Counted from the first letter of the stretch, positions 11,090 to 24,040 are shown. The stretch: DNA of 64,000 bases from Capsicum annuum (GCF_002878395.1 NC_061115.1:155094064-155158063), one strand, 5' to 3'. Program-made: numbers and translations. Notes: generated from the sequence alone by a model not told the origin.

Positions 11090-12300
11090 TGATCCTCTGA
11101 ATGAGAATATATCCTATGCTGAATTTTAGGCTGCCTTTCAGGTGTTAGCCCAAGATGTGACTGCCAATGTTTAGGGCAACCATCAGGTGGCAGTCTTACT
11201 TTAGCAGAATAGGGATTTAATAGCAGCCAAAATTCGTGACTTTATGAGAATGAATCTACCTAAATTCTTTGGGTCAAAAGAAGGTGAGGACCCACAATAT
11301 TAGTTAGATGAGATAAGAAAGATCACCCAGATTATGCATGTTACTAAGAAATAGAGTGTATAATTGGTATCCTATAGTTTGAAGAATATGACGTATGATT
11401 AGGTGGTTAAGTGGAAAAATGGTAGAGGTGAGAATGCAACTCCTATAAGTTGGTAGGTATTTTAGGATGCATTTCTAGATAGATTCTTTCCATGTGAAAT
11501 TAAAAAAAGAAAAGGTAGATAAATTTGTGAACCTGAGGCAGGGCTCAATGATAGTGGAAGAGTACATACTTAAGTTCAACTAGTTGTCTAAAATTATCCC
11601 TGATATGATGGCTGATCCTAGGGCGAGTATGAGTAAGTTTGTTACTAGAGTATCTATTTTGGTAGTCAAGGAGTGTAAGACTGCCATGCATATTGGGGAA
11701 ATGGATCTTGCTAGGTTGATGATTCATGCCTAGAAAATTAAGGCAAAAGAATTGAAGGGAATAGAGAGGGTAAATAAGAAGGCTAGGACTGAGAAGATTG
11801 ATTATAGCTAGACAAAGTTTGGAGGGGGAAATCATTTATAATTTTAGAGTCGCTCGTCTATGCCAGTGCCATCTTCAACCAGTGCTACCTCCCCCAAAGC
11901 TAGATAGGAGCAGTGGGGTACTTCTATGTACAGATCTTAGAATAGAGTGAGTGGAAAACCCAGCTATCCTCCATGTGCTAAGTGTGGTAAGAATCATCTT
12001 GGTAAGTGTTTGTTGGAATAGAAAGGTTGTTATGGTTATGATAAGTTGGGACATAGAATCAAAGAGTGTCCTCATTCTAAGCAGGGAAACAGGGATGTTT
12101 GTCCTCGAACTTAGAATACTAGCTCACCAGTTTCTCAAGGTCGCCCAGTCCCTTCTTAGGGCACATCATCAAGTACCGGTGGTGGTCAGTGCAAGAATTA
12201 GTTTTATGCATTACTATCTCATCAGTAGCAAGATTGTTCACCAAAAATTTTCACAGGTATGCTTCTTGTCTTTCATCTTTATTTTTATGTGTTGTTAGAC
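11090..12300 (+). pseudogene. gag of element B, broken
   Basis: Gag traces are readable across several frames: AAKIRDFMRMNLPKFFGSKE near 11225-11283, DAFLDRFFPCEIKK near 11470, then FVNLRQGSMIVEEYILKFN near 11525-11580 and ASMSKFVTRV near 11622. Two zinc-knuckle motifs are near 11975-12070: CAKCGKNHLGKC, and CYGYDKLGHRIKEC in which the second Cys became Tyr. At least a dozen stops and a frameshift at about 11500 inactivate it. The reading is interrupted at 12301 by the solo LTR and resumes at 15013 in the protease (LLDPG split by the insertion). Confidence 0.88.
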
Positions 12301-12301
12301 T

Positions 12302-15012
12302 TGTCACGCCCCAAATCCTATTAAGGCGGACTGGCACCCGTTGCCGGTAAGGCTCGGGAGAACCAACCTGTAGCGATACATTACCTATGAACATTATAAG
12401 TTACTTTCATACTAAACATGCCCTCAAAAGATAAATAGGACTAGCAAGCCAAAAGATATTATATGACTAGGCCGTTGGAGCCACAATGTCTACGGTACGA
12501 TACATGACCATACTATACTTTATGTAGTCTACAAAGCCTCTAGACAAGAAACTTTATCTTATAAGGGTCGGGACAGGCCCCGCCTCATGATAAGATACTA
12601 TACAATGCAAAAAGATATGATAAGACTCAAAGCCCCGAAGCAACCTGGAGCTCAGTGACTGCGGTTGATATCCTGTACTCTTACTAGGGAGGTTTATTAG
12701 CTTCTGTACCTGCAGCATGGAATGCAGGTCCCCCAAGAGGGACGTCAGTACGAAATAATGTACTGAATATGTAAGGCAACATGTACTATATATGAGATAA
12801 AAACTCAAATGAAACCATGTACTGTTGTAGGGTAAAAGACCACCTTTATGAATATTGTGGAGTCATGTATCTTATAACAATTATGTTACTTTACTCTTAT
12901 TACTTGAATAATCTGTGCACAGCATGTAATACAAATGACCAGCTGATCAGTGGTAATTCTATATCAGGATCGACCCATGCTAGGCTTTCCTTTCACCCCT
13001 GGGATACCCCCTGTAATACTGGGATTGACCCATGCTAGGTGATTCTTTCACCCCTGGGATACCACCCAACAGAAGCAACTGTATACATATATCTTCTTAT
13101 TACTTTTGAGATGAATCTTTGGTGGTCGTAACATTTGAGCTATAAGACTATAAGCATGACAAATGACAAGTATGTGTCCATGTAACATCATGTCATAATG
13201 AAAAGAGTGGGTTGTACAATTAGTGAAACATGTAGGACATAAACAACGTATGAACTTTATTTAGCTAAAAAGAAGACTCATATGTCATGGTACCCAATGT
13301 ATGTATGCAGCAGTGACAATGCTCGAATCTGGACACACAAGTACATGTTAAAGAGTGGAGTGGTTATGTCAAAGTTTGTAAAGATCTCTATGTGCCAATG
13401 AAGACTTTGGATTCCATGCCAAATAATAAGAGATCGAATAGCCTTACATACCTCGACATATCAACTTGTTTTTACGTCGAAATGACTTCTTTTCTTCCAA
13501 CTATTTATCTACAATATCATGTTTTAAAGCTAGTATTAGCAGCTAATCAATGCATCTGGACAGCCCAATCTCACAAGACACAACACTTTGGCAACAAACG
13601 TATAACCATCAACTCAATGGTGTTATTCCGACTTTCTCAATTCTAACTGTATTCAACCAGCATAGATTATCATATACATGATGTATACAGCCTATATTAG
13701 CTCTATAACATTCTGGAAACAGTCGATAACTACAACACATAACCATTTTACAAAACGCTCAACTAAGAAGCACAACATCTCGTCGTCTCCCTACATTTCA
13801 TCGTTAACAATTCATACTTGTCCCAACTTTGAACCAGATGCTCCCAACATATATATACATCAAATAAATCTTAACATAGTCACAAAATAGCTCAAAACGT
13901 AGGGGGAAACGTGAAACAACAGCCCCCTCAACAAAACAGTCCAATACCAGTTTGGAAGCACATAAGATCATATAAGGATACTTGTTTCCAAAGAACTAGC
14001 AAAACAGTCCAGCAACCTTGGCAACCATATACACACTATAACATGTTAATAACCTCAACTTTACATCATATTAAAGTGAAAAATCAGGGTAAAAATCGTT
14101 CCAAAGCCAAGAAAACCAAACAACAACTTTCAGGACACAAGCTGTCCAGAAATTCCTGCACAGTGAACCAGCCAACTTATCTTGTTTTCCATGGAAAATT
14201 CATATCAAGTATATGGTTATTTTTACATACCTTAACTCCCAAGGTGTAGGTCTAATTCAAGAACTCAAAAAGTAGCCTTTGGTTGCCTTCCAAGGTGAAG
14301 AAATACCAAGAGAAACTTAGAGAGAAATTCTGAAATTTTTGGTCTTTTCTTTGGTTAACCTAGAGCTCGGTTTTGGTCCCTTTTTAAGGAGACTTTAGAC
14401 CGACTTTCTCCTAATATTTGTAGCTGATTAACTCAAGTTGGTCAATGACTAATTTTCCCCTTTCACTTGGGCCTTTTGGATCTCTAAATCAATGGGCTTT
14501 AGTGGCCCATTTCCTTACTCTTTCTTGCACTTTGTTTGGGCTCAATTTTGTTAGTAGTGAATGAATGTGGTTGGGCCTATTATATAAAAATCTTGGGCTG
14601 AACATCTTGGCCCAATATAATGTTAAACCATTGTCTTTAATAGCCTCCCTAACTTGGGCTTCGTTTGTCACAAGACTTGGAAAGTTTCGGCGTTAAGCCT
14701 TGTCTTCGTTCCCCTTTCTTTTTACTAACGTCTAGACTTCAAGTGAGTTCACTTATGAATGAATTCTTCTCCCTCATGTATATATAATTTCTAAGCTAAG
14801 CACAAAGGTGACTCACCTGCTAGCTCCCTAAGTTCCATAAGCATGTCAATGTTTTTTTTTTTTTCCATTTAAGGCCACAGTCTCTAAATAGACTTCCATA
14901 TAGTGCCCCAATCTAACACTTGAACACTTGAAAAATTTTGGTAGTAATTAAATCAAGTCGTATGTCATTTTATGTGAACATTACTAGTACATGTAAAATG
15001 TGGGGTGTTACA
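12302..15012 (-). mobile_element. Solo LTR (2,711 bp) inserted in element B
   Basis: On the minus strand it starts TGTAACACCCCACATTTTAC and ends TTTGGGGCGTGACA, canonical TG...CA ends. It is flanked by AGACT (12297-12301) and AGACC (15013-15017), a 5-bp duplication with one transition. No primer site, polypurine tract or coding region is attached, so it is a recombined solo LTR. The host protease reading rejoins cleanly across it. It belongs to a different LTR family from the others here. Several open frames inside (12817-13038, 13392-13646, 13911-14249) look like chance. Confidence 0.88.
12966..13071 (+). repeat. Tandem repeat inside the solo LTR
   Basis: Two copies of a unit of about 55 bp share 'gacccatgctagg' and 'ctttcacccctgggatacc'. 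This is an internal duplication of the LTR. Confidence 0.75.
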
Positions 15013-16500
15013 AGACCCTGGGTTAAATTTCTCTTATTTGACCCCACTAGTTGTAGTAAATTTTTAAATAGGTCCTGAAAAGATTCCAAAGACCTTCTTA
15101 GTTTCTACCATAGTGGGTGAGTCAGTTGTTGTCAAATGAGTCTATAGAAAGTATTTTATCATTGTCCTTCATAAGACTATGTTTGTATACTTAATAGAGG
15201 TATTTATGGTAGGCTTCGACCTTATTCTGGGTATGGATTGGCTCTATTCCGTTTATGCATCTATAGATTGTCGCACCTGAGTGGTGAAATTTTAGTTTCC
15301 AGATAAGCTAGTCTTTGAGTGGGAAGGTAATTTATCATTTTGCAAGAGCCGTTTCATATCCTATCTTAAAGCCAGAAAGTTGATATCAAATGGGTGTATC
15401 TATCATCTAGTTCAAGTCAAAGACACTAAGTATGAGGCTCTAACAATTCAGTCAGCTCATGTGGTCAATGAGTTTCCTGGTGTTTTTCCGGAAGATTTGC
15501 CAGGAGTACCTCCTGATAGGGAAATAAAATTCGGTATTGACCTTCTTCCAGATACTTACTTCATCTCTATTCCTCCATATAGTATGGCTCCAGCTGAGCT
15601 TAAAGATTTAAAAGAGAAGCTTATAGACCTCTTAGATTAAGGTTTCATAAGACCCACTGTCTCTCCATGGGGCACTCCCGTCCTATTCGTGGGAAAGAAA
15701 GATGGTTCTTTGTGAATGTGCGTTGACTATCGTCAGCTAAATAAAGTCACAAAAAAAATATCCTCTTTCTAGGATTGATGACTTATTCGACAAACTCCAT
15801 GGTGCAAGTTATTTCTCCAAGATAGACCTTAGATCTAGCTATCATTAGCTTAAAGTAAGGGAAGGTTATATTTAAAGACAACTTTCAAAACCTATTATGG
15901 TCATTTCTAGTTTCTAGTCATGTCCTTTGGGTTGACAAATTCCCTAGAACCTTCATGGACTTGATGAAACAAATGTCGAAAAAGTATTGGGACATATTTT
16001 TCATAGTCTTTATTGATGATATTCTAGTCTATTCTCGTAGTGAGGATGACCATGCAGACCATGCTAGAATTATGTTGCAAACTCTTAAAGATCACCAGTT
16101 GTTCGCCAAATTCAGCAAATGTGAATTTTGGCTAAGATTAGTAGGTTTTCTTTGTCATATTATTTCCAGTGATGACATTAGTATTGATGCCCAAAAGATA
16201 AAAGCAGTAAGAAACTGGCCTAGACCTATCTCTCTATCAGACATCAGAAGTTTCTTAGGTTTAGCTGGCTATTACAGGCATTTTGTTGAAGGTTTTTCTT
16301 CGATTGCATCCCCTATGTCAAATTTAACTCAAAAGAAAGTTAAGTTTCAGTGGTCAAATTTCTGTGAGAAAAGTTTTCATGAGTTGAAGACTCGACTTAC
16401 TTCAGCCCCAGTTTTAGCGCTACCTAGTGTTACAAATGGTTTACTTTTATATTGTGATGCTTCTAGAATTGGTCTAGGTTGTTTTTTTATATAGATAGGT
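15013..16500 (+). pseudogene. protease and reverse transcriptase of element B, broken
   Basis: The protease resumes right after the solo LTR and ends with FDLILGMDWLYSVYA near 15210-15255. The RT follows: EFPGVFPEDLPGVPPDREIK (15470-15530), IDLLPDTYFISIPPYSMAP, a stop after KEKLIDLLD at 15638, then RPTVSPWGTPVLFVGKKDGS and [11 protein letters not shown]. The piece 15955-16494 keeps an intact catalytic motif [15 protein letters not shown] and the connection-domain words [11 protein letters not shown] and SFLGLAGYYRHFVEGFSSIA. An A-run near 15752 gives a frameshift and there are several stops. Of the three fuller elements in the window only this one keeps both RT aspartates. Confidence 0.9.
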
Positions 16501-18250
16501 AAAGTTATAACCTATTCTTTATGCGATGTATGTTTATATGTTCATAGATCACAAAATCTTACAATATGTATTTACTCAAAGAGAGTTAAATCATCATTAG
16601 AGAAGGTGGTTAGAATTATTAAAGATTTATGATATGAGTGTGTTGTATCATCCAGAAAAGACCAATGTAGTGAAAGACGCCCTTAGTAGATTATCTATGG
16701 TCAGTGTTGCTCATGTGGAGAATGATAAGAGAGAATTAGTTCAAGAAGTTCACCAGTTAGATAGATTAGGTGTGAGATTGGTTGACTCAGCTGAAGGGAA
16801 CGTTTGGGTGTTTAGAATAATTTAGAATCTTCTCTAGTTTCTGAAGTAAAAGAGAAGCAGGATAAGGATTCCAGTTGGTCAAACTGAAGGGTTCAGTTCA
16901 ACACCAAAAGGTAGAGGTTTTCTCCCAAGGTGGAGATGGTGTGTTAAGATACTAGAATAGATTGTGTGTGCTATGTGTTGACGATATGAGGAAGTGAATT
17001 ATGATAGGAGCGCATGGTGCACATTACTCTATTCATCTAGGAGCCACTAAGATGTACCGTAATTTGTGGAAGTCTATTGGTGGAGTTGTATGAAGTGACA
17101 TATAGAAAAATTTATTACCAAGTTTGCAATTTGTCAATAGGTTAAGGTAGAGTACCAAAGACCTGGTGGCATTTTGCAAGAGTTTAGTATTCCCACCAGT
17201 AAGTAGGAAGAGGTGAATATTGACTTTGTGACTTTATTACCCCATTCACATCGAAAACATGATTTGATTTGGGTTATTATAGACAGATTAACCATTATTA
17301 GCCCATTTTTTGCAGGTTCACACGTCCTACACAGCTAAAGATTATGCTAAGTTGTATATCAAAGAATTAGTTAGATTGCATGGAGTTCCCTTGTCAATCA
17401 TTTCTGATAGGGGTACTCAGTTTACCTCTTAGTTTTGGAAGGACTTCCAAAAGGGTCTTGGTACCCAAGTTTATGTCATTTTAGCTTTTCACACGCAGAT
17501 AGATGGTCAAGCAGAGAGAACCATTGAGACCCTAGAAGATATGTTAAGGGCATGTGTTCTTGATTTCAAAGGCAGTTGGGATGACCACTTGCTATTGATC
17601 GAGTTTGTCTACAAAAACATTTACCATTCTAGTATTCAAATGAACCTGTTTGAGGCTCTTTATTGACAGAGATGTAGATCACCAGTCGGTTGGTTTGAAG
17701 TGGGTGAGGATGATTTTATTAGACTAGATATGGTGTTTGAAGCCATGGAGAAAGTTTAGTTGATTTGAGAGAGATTGAAAGCAGCTCAGAGTCATTAGAA
17801 ATCTTATGCAGATGTAAGAAGAAGAGATCTTAAGTTTGAAGTATATGATCTTGTGTGCTTGAAAGTTTCACCCATGAAGGGGGTGAAGGGATTTGGCAAA
17901 AAAGGGAAGCTTAGTCCCCGATATATGAGTCTCTATAGGATTTTGAGTCGTGTGGGGAAGGTAGAGTATGAGCTTGAGACACCTGCAGACTTGTTATTAG
18001 TTTACCTAGTGTTCTATGTAAACTTATTGAAAAAGTAAATATATGATTCAGCTATTGTAGTCCCTCTAGAAAGCACAGATATTTAGAATAGCCTTTCATA
18101 CGAAGATCTTCCAGTAGAGATTCTTGATCATCAAATCCGTAGACTAAGGAACAAAAAGTTCCCTTGGTCAAAGTTCCATAGAGAAATCATTCTATAGAGG
18201 GTGCTACTTAGGAAGTAGAAGTAGACATTGGAACTAAGTATCCTCATCTC
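16400..18250 (+). pseudogene. RNase H and integrase of element B, broken
   Basis: RNase H begins LLLYCDASRIGLG, then loses about 100 bp around 16515, removing the segment with its catalytic Glu. It resumes at IDHKILQYVFTQRE. Integrase, the enzyme that joins element DNA to the chromosome, shows its three acidic positions in separate frames: Asp in IIDRLT (17282), Asp in IISDRGTQFTS (17406) and Glu in GQAERTIETLEDMLRAC (17514). The C-terminal part, 17850-18040, reads VSPMKGVKGFGKKGKLSPRY, then EILDHQIRRLRNK, typical of the Del/Tekay tail that carries a chromodomain. Numerous stops and frameshifts disable it. Confidence 0.9.
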
Positions 18251-18487
18251 TTCTTCACGAACTCAGATTTAACCTAAGGTAACAGTCTTCTTTAATTCAG
18301 TTCTTTTCCATCCTCAGATTCAGCCATATAGTTATCTTCTTGTACATTTATGCATTCTCAGATTAGGTCAGTCGCTCAGTATTATTTAGATTTATACATG
18401 AAGTTTTGTTTCAGTTGTGCATGCTAGTATATAGCCTCAGTTTCCTCAATATCATCAGTTTAACTAGTCTCATTCGAGGATGAATGT

Positions 18488-18504
18488 TCCCAAGGGGGAG
18501 ATAT
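18488..18504 (+). promoter_or_regulatory. Polypurine tract of element B
   Basis: The purine-rich run CCAAGGGGGAGATAT lies immediately before the 3' LTR. It is the normal primer site for plus-strand DNA synthesis. Element F has the matching TCAAGTGGGAGATAT at 39571-39585. Confidence 0.8.
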
Positions 18505-20984
18505 TGTAATACCCCATACTTTCTTAGTCCCGTTCAGCTCCTAGTATGTCAAGGGTCAACTTTAAAAATGAATAACTCTTGATACGTGTACAAATTTTCA
18601 GCTATAGACCCACAAAATTGTAGATAATTGAACCAGCTTTCCAACGGTACCAATTTCGCCTAAATCTGATGCTCGGTTGAGAAGTCATGGCGATTTTAGT
18701 AAAATATAGTAGAGAACCAAAATAGCACTGCATCGCGGTGAGGTGTAGAATCATAATTTTCAGATTTCCAGTGAGGCACCGCGATTAGCCCGTGTCATGG
18801 TAGAGCCCAAATTCCCGTTCATCCTTTTCAAGTAGATCATCATGATTTGCCTGTATCACTTTAAAATTCTCCAAACAACAGACACTACATCGCGGTGGAG
18901 TGCAAAATGGCACTCGTCCTTTTCCAGTGATGAAACGACGTGATTACCCCACGTCGTGCAAAAGGCCAAAGTGGAACTCATCCTTTTCCAGTAAGCCATC
19001 GCGAATGCACCACGTAGCGGCGGGGCATAAAATCAGGATTTTAGTTTTGAGTTAATTTTTCAAAAAGGCAATCTAGTCATTTCCCAAGCACCCAAATCAC
19101 GAAAAACACTAGACTAAACATTTTCTAAGCACTTTTCATCAAATTATTCTCTAATAAACCTTAGAACCTCAAAACTTAAACCTCAAGAAATCCAAATTTC
19201 ACCATTCTTTTTCTCAGATACCCCAAAATTCAAGATTCCTAATCCAAGATCTTCAAGAACCAATCTTCAAAAGCATAAATAGGAATTCAAGTTCAAGCTT
19301 CTTTATCAATTTCATCAATTAAAGTTTGTGGGGTTATGAACAAGGATAATCCTTTCATCCTTGTGCCCAAAAAGAGTTTTAAAGTTGATTTTTACATGAA
19401 ATTATATGAATTTTATTTTAGGGTTTATACCCTATTATTACTATTTGAAGATTATGAGATTTTGAGAGATTTAGATGTTGAATTGCATGTCTACTTTCGT
19501 ATTTTTATGCGTATTGCAGAAATTTCTAGATTTAGAATTGAATTATCAATATTTTCTTTATTTATCATAAACTTTATGATGATTTGACATGAACTAGATG
19601 CATGGGTTATTATCCCAAGTTTGAATGTTGATATTTCAAGAATATTATGCTTTTAAGTATCCCTTTATTAGTTATGTTCAGATTTTGAATAAAGATTTGA
19701 TCTTTTGATCTCATCTTAGATATGAAATCCACTTTATAGACTTAACTGCATTTTACAGTAAACAGATTCACAAGAGGTTTTCATTATAAACCCTTATAAT
19801 AGTTTTCAAAGTGGATTTTCTATCGAATGAGCATAAATATTAAGGGGAGTAGTAATTAGCACCAAGTTGGGTATGTTTACATGCCCCAAAACTATGAGCC
19901 AATATGGGTTAAGATTATTAGATTATTCCCATTTCTATATGGATGACTAATATAGATGTGATAACTTAGATTAGGTTATACTTCTTGGCAAGAATATGAC
20001 ACCTCTCCCCAATGTGAGGTTTTCCCTTAAGGTAACTAGACGTTGGACACTATGATAGCTCATATAGTGTATGTCGGTTAGAAGAACCTTCCTACAACCT
20101 AATATAAAAGACTATAGAAAAAATAGCAGAGCAACTTTTAGAACTAAGTGAAAAGGCTCACAGTTTTATTTCGACATTGCTTTATATAAGACATTGGCTA
20201 TAAGATTCCAGTTTTAAGTTTATAGATATATTAGTAAGTCCTTTCTACACTTAGACTGCCTCATTTAAAGATAGACTACTAGTACAGATTTTAGAACTAA
20301 GTGTCATGACTCAAAAGATTTGTACAGTATATTTTATCACTCATGATCCATGATTTTAGCTTTCAGTTATTCCAGCCTATGTAAGTCATTTATACTTAAC
20401 ATGCATTAATTTACAAGTTTACACGAACATTGAGATATTATTTTACTTATCCATTCACTACCATATACTTAGTACATTTCAGAAGTACTGACCCACATAT
20501 ACATCTATGTGCTACATTGTCTCATAATGTAGGTTTAGGTGCTTAGTTTCAACAATGTGAGTGATTTGGAGCATCTCTATCTATCTGCCAGTAGTTGGTG
20601 AGTCCTCATAGTTTGGGACCCAGTTATTTAGAATTTCTAGTTCATTAAAGTAGTTGATTCAGTATTTTCAGTCAGTTTGAGTCAGCTGGGGGTTTATCCC
20701 AGTGGCTCTCTAGTTAGTAGTAGTAGAGTCTTATCAGATTGCTAGTCATGATTTTGATTTCCCAAATTGATTGTCCAAACTTCTTAATTAAGTATTTCAG
20801 ATATTATGTTAAGATAATTTCAAATTAGATCAGATAGAATTTCATATTTTAGCTTTGATTATATATATGTATATATCTTTATTATGAACTTCAGATTCTG
20901 TAGAATTCTTATAGGGTTAGCTTAAGGCTACTCGTAGTCTGGAGAACTGTGTGACATTTTTGGACCAATTTTTAGGGCGTTACA
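18505..20984 (+). repeat. 3' LTR of element B (2,480 bp)
   Basis: It starts TGTAATACCCCATACTTTC and ends TAGGGCGTTACA, and aligns along its whole length with 8353-10828. Most differences look like C/T and G/A changes. The CpG hairpin block is at 18690-19030. Confidence 0.92.
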
Positions 20985-21332
20985 ATTGTGGTCCTGCATT
21001 TCCCTCATCGTGATGCGGTTTGCCTTGCATCGGTTTTAATGCCTCATCGCAGCTTTATTGCAGAAACACTGTGATTCCATGATCCAAACATGACCCAAAC
21101 ACTGTACAAAAAATCAAAAACTTCTCCGAGACATGCTCTTTATATCTTTGATTATGAATCAACTTAAAAACAAATATTTTGGGGTCGACAAGGTCAATTT
21201 AAAAAAATCCATAAAGTCTAGGGGTCTTGAAAGTAACTAAGTCCTCAACACTTAGGGAAATGTTCAAGTCTTGGACCCCTTAAACGTGTAACTGAGAGCT
21301 GAATTAAGCTAAAACTTGTATGGGGTATTACA
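20985..21332 (-). repeat. 5' LTR of element C, right piece (5' part of the LTR)
   Basis: The right border reads GTATGGGGTATTACA, the reverse complement of an LTR start TGTAATACCCCATAC. The CpG-rich words at 20995-21070 continue those at 8310-8352, so the two pieces were one LTR before B inserted. To the right lies older retrotransposon sequence (element D). Confidence 0.82.
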
Positions 21333-21344
21333 TTTCTCCCCCAT

Positions 21345-22400
21345 CTAGAGGTAGTATGCATGGTCATAGGGATAGTCCTTAGGGAGATCATAGTGGTTCT
21401 TAGGTAGGTAGGATAGGAGGTCAGTTAAGAGCCTAGGAAGGTAGCGGGCATGCCCAGTTGTTTGTCATACCTGCTAGACCCGAGGTTGAGTCTTTATATA
21501 TTGTTATTATAGGTCTGATTTTTATATACCATTAGTTGGAATTTTCTTTATTTGATTTTTTATCCACTTATTCTTATGTGTCTTCTTATTATGCCCCATG
21601 ATTAGAGTTATCTTAGGATTCATTGTCTATTCTATTACGTGTATCTACTCTCACGAGTTATTCTTTAATAGTCTATCGGGTTTTTAGACCATGTGTTGTG
21701 GATTCTTGAGTGATTGATTCTCAAGATGACCTTATTTTATTAGATATAGTGGATTTTAATGTGATTTTAGGCATGGAATGGTTATTCCATTATTTTCGAT
21801 CCTAGATTGTTTTTCCAAGAGTGTTACCTTAGCCATGCTCGGCTACTCTGATCATATGGCAGGGAGATGTTAGCTATAAACCGATGGGGATTATTTCTTT
21901 TATTTGTTCTAGGAGGCTTATTTTAAGGGATTTTGAGTATTATCTACTTATATTTATGATGTTAATATAGAGAGTCCATCGTTTGGCTCTATTCCTACAG
22001 TTATAGTTTCCTAATATTTTCCCTATCGATCTTCCTAGCTTTCTTCCCGAGCATCATATTGAGCTTGTTATTGATCTTGATGTGGGCACCCGACCTATTT
22101 ATATGGCACCTTATCGTATAGATCCTGCCGAGCTTAAGAAGTATAATTCTAAGCTTTAGGATCTTCTTAGTAATGGTTTCATTAGAATGAGTATGTTTCC
22201 TTGGGGATATATTATGTTGTTTCTGAAGAATAATAGCTCCATGTGTATTTTTTATAGGAAGCTTAATAAGGTGATAGTGAAGAACCATTATTCTATGACT
22301 CGTATTAATGATTATTTTGACCCGCTTTAGGGAGTGGTGGTGTTCTCAAAGATTGACTTGAGTTTCAGTTTAAGTCTGACATTTGGAATTATGTACGGGA
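21345..22400 (+). pseudogene. Element D: gag end, protease and partial RT, strongly decayed
   Basis: Traces run in order: a Gly/Arg-rich gag tail with GSGHAQLF (about 21435), a protease with STYSYVSSYYAP (near 21565-21600) and VDFNVILGMEWLFHYF (about 21750-21795), then RT words LPSFLPEHHIELVIDLDVGT (22030-22090), APYRIDPAELKKYNSKL and KIDLS near 22340. The coding trace fades by about 22400, before the catalytic RT motif. The protein words differ from A, B and F, so this is another Gypsy lineage or subfamily. It is the host into which element C inserted; the rest of D to the left of C should lie outside the window. Confidence 0.78.
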
Positions 22401-23183
22401 TGATACAATAAAGATGGAATCTTAGTTATGGGATGATAATTTGGTAATTTATGGCTATGGTTGCTTAGTTTCCGTGATTGTACCCTCCAAGATTATGTGG
22501 GCTTGCATTGGGCTATTTACTTTTCCACACTGATTAACTTATGGTGGTCAATCTTATAGTTATAGTTGTATGATGTTTATGCTACCATTTCATATGTATT
22601 TAATTATTTAAATACAATGATGTTTGATCTTATTTCCAGTTTTTCCCCTTTTACTTGACTTGACTTATTTTATCTTTATCTTATCATATTTATATCATGA
22701 TTTTTCTTAGTCGGCCGATGATGCCTAATGAGTACCCATGGTTTTTGTTCTGATACTGCACTTTTGTACCCTTTGGTGTATTTCTGAGTACTAGATGCAA
22801 CCACTGATTCGATGCTCGTGCAAGGTTGATTTCAAATATTGGGTGAGCTCTTTCATTCGTAGTTACCCATTTTCCTTCTACATATGTATGTCTAGTCTTT
22901 TATCTTCGAGATGGATTGTATTTGACTATTTAGTACTCAGAGTTCATTTGTAATAGATCTTGGCTAACATTACTGAGTTTTGGGATGGTTGTTTATTTTT
23001 ACATTTATTTATCAAACTATTATGGTTGTATTATTGTTATCTAAGTCGTTAATTGTTAATTTCTTGCTTTTTGGGTATTTTCCACCAAGTTAACCCATTT
23101 CTTATAGCTTTGGGATATGGCTCGGATTACCTACTAGCGAGATAAAGTAGGTACCATCATGACTCGTAAATCGAGTTGTGACA
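22401..23183 (+). repeat. LTR-end-like remnant following element D
   Basis: No coding. The block finishes with TAGGTACCATCATGACTCGT and, after a few bases, GAGTTGTGACA at 23183. This resembles the 3' end of a common dispersed LTR of Solanaceae (recognised from memory, so tentative). No primer site follows and no start could be placed. Confidence 0.45.
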
Positions 23184-24040
23184 ATATTAATGCCATAAAC
23201 TAGAAAACTAGGGTAAATAAGGGCATAAACCTACTAAAAGGATCTAATTTGAAAATATTGTCCAAAATACTAAGTAATATGATAAGTCTTTTACTAATGG
23301 ATCCCTTATACGAATCAATGGTTAATCAACTCTATAACCATGTTCAATAGGATCCTATAGCCTTAATAGGTATTCTAAGTTAAGGTACGGGTAATATTTC
23401 TATCTTAAATCCTCTAATTAGGTTAAGTCATGATGGATCTAGGTGTAAACATAGCCTTTAATCCTACCTAGCATAAAAAATATACAATACATAATATTAT
23501 ATAGATAAGTAGACTGAAGCCTACCTTGATGCCAAACCCCAATCTCAAGTCATGCATAAATTTCTTTTCTTTACTCCTAATCCTAGACTATTTTTATGCT
23601 ATCAAAATCAGAATCTACATGTTAGTATGAATAAAATAATACCCATGTTGTATTAAAAAACTGTGGACCTAAAATTGGGTACAAAATAGGTCGTGGAGCC
23701 CGTAAATGAAATTCAAAAATTGAATTAGTCAAAATAATCACCAAAGAAAGTAGAGGGGAATAATCACCTCGATACCCTCTACTTATCCCCAACTCTAACT
23801 TATGATTCCCACATGTTTATTGAGCTTCTAGGGTTAAAAGTAGGAAAAATAACCAAGAAAATAATAAAGAAATCAGATAGAAGGGATTGTATACTGCTAG
23901 AGGGTTACCTTTTCTAAATGTGGTCCCCCGTTTCTCAATCACAATACCCATAAAAATAACTCTTTGGTTAACTCAAAGAATAGCTTGCAAATGTGAAGGT
24001 CAAGAAATCCTGACCATCATGCACATAGCCAAGCCTTAAG
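23184..24040. other. Unassigned AT-rich sequence
   Basis: No open frame, repeat or terminus that I can recognise. It may be flank of element D, or the beginning of the LTR of element E, whose 5' border could not be found. Confidence 0.4.

Larger units (their letters stand above)
8353..20984 (+). mobile_element. Element B: Ty3/Gypsy Del/Tekay-like retrotransposon with a solo LTR nested inside
   Basis: Both LTRs (8353-10828 and 18505-20984), a primer site, gag, protease, RT, a damaged RNase H, integrase and a polypurine tract are present in the usual order. A 2,711-bp minus-strand solo LTR interrupts it at 12302-15012. Without that insert the element is about 9.9 kb. It splits the LTR of element C. 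The flanks TTCGC (left) and ATTGT (right) do not form a clear 5-bp duplication, so the target duplicate has decayed or the ends were altered. The LTR pair has many substitutions, so the insertion is old. Confidence 0.92.

Noticed and set aside
12817..14249. Several open frames of 70-112 codons that could be small genes
   Set aside because: They lie wholly inside a solo LTR with defined ends and a target duplication, show no domain, and have composition of non-coding DNA.
8348..20989. A target duplication for element B
   Set aside because: TTCGC on the left and ATTGT on the right do not match; no shift gives a convincing 5-bp repeat.
21333..21345. TTTCTCCCCC next to the C LTR as a polypurine tract (making it a 3' LTR)
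   Set aside because: A primer-site complement at 5831-5842 borders the other end of the same LTR, so it must be a 5' LTR; the pyrimidine run belongs to element D.
22001..22288. Minus-strand open frame of 95 codons
   Set aside because: It is antisense to the RT trace of element D, which explains the lack of stops.
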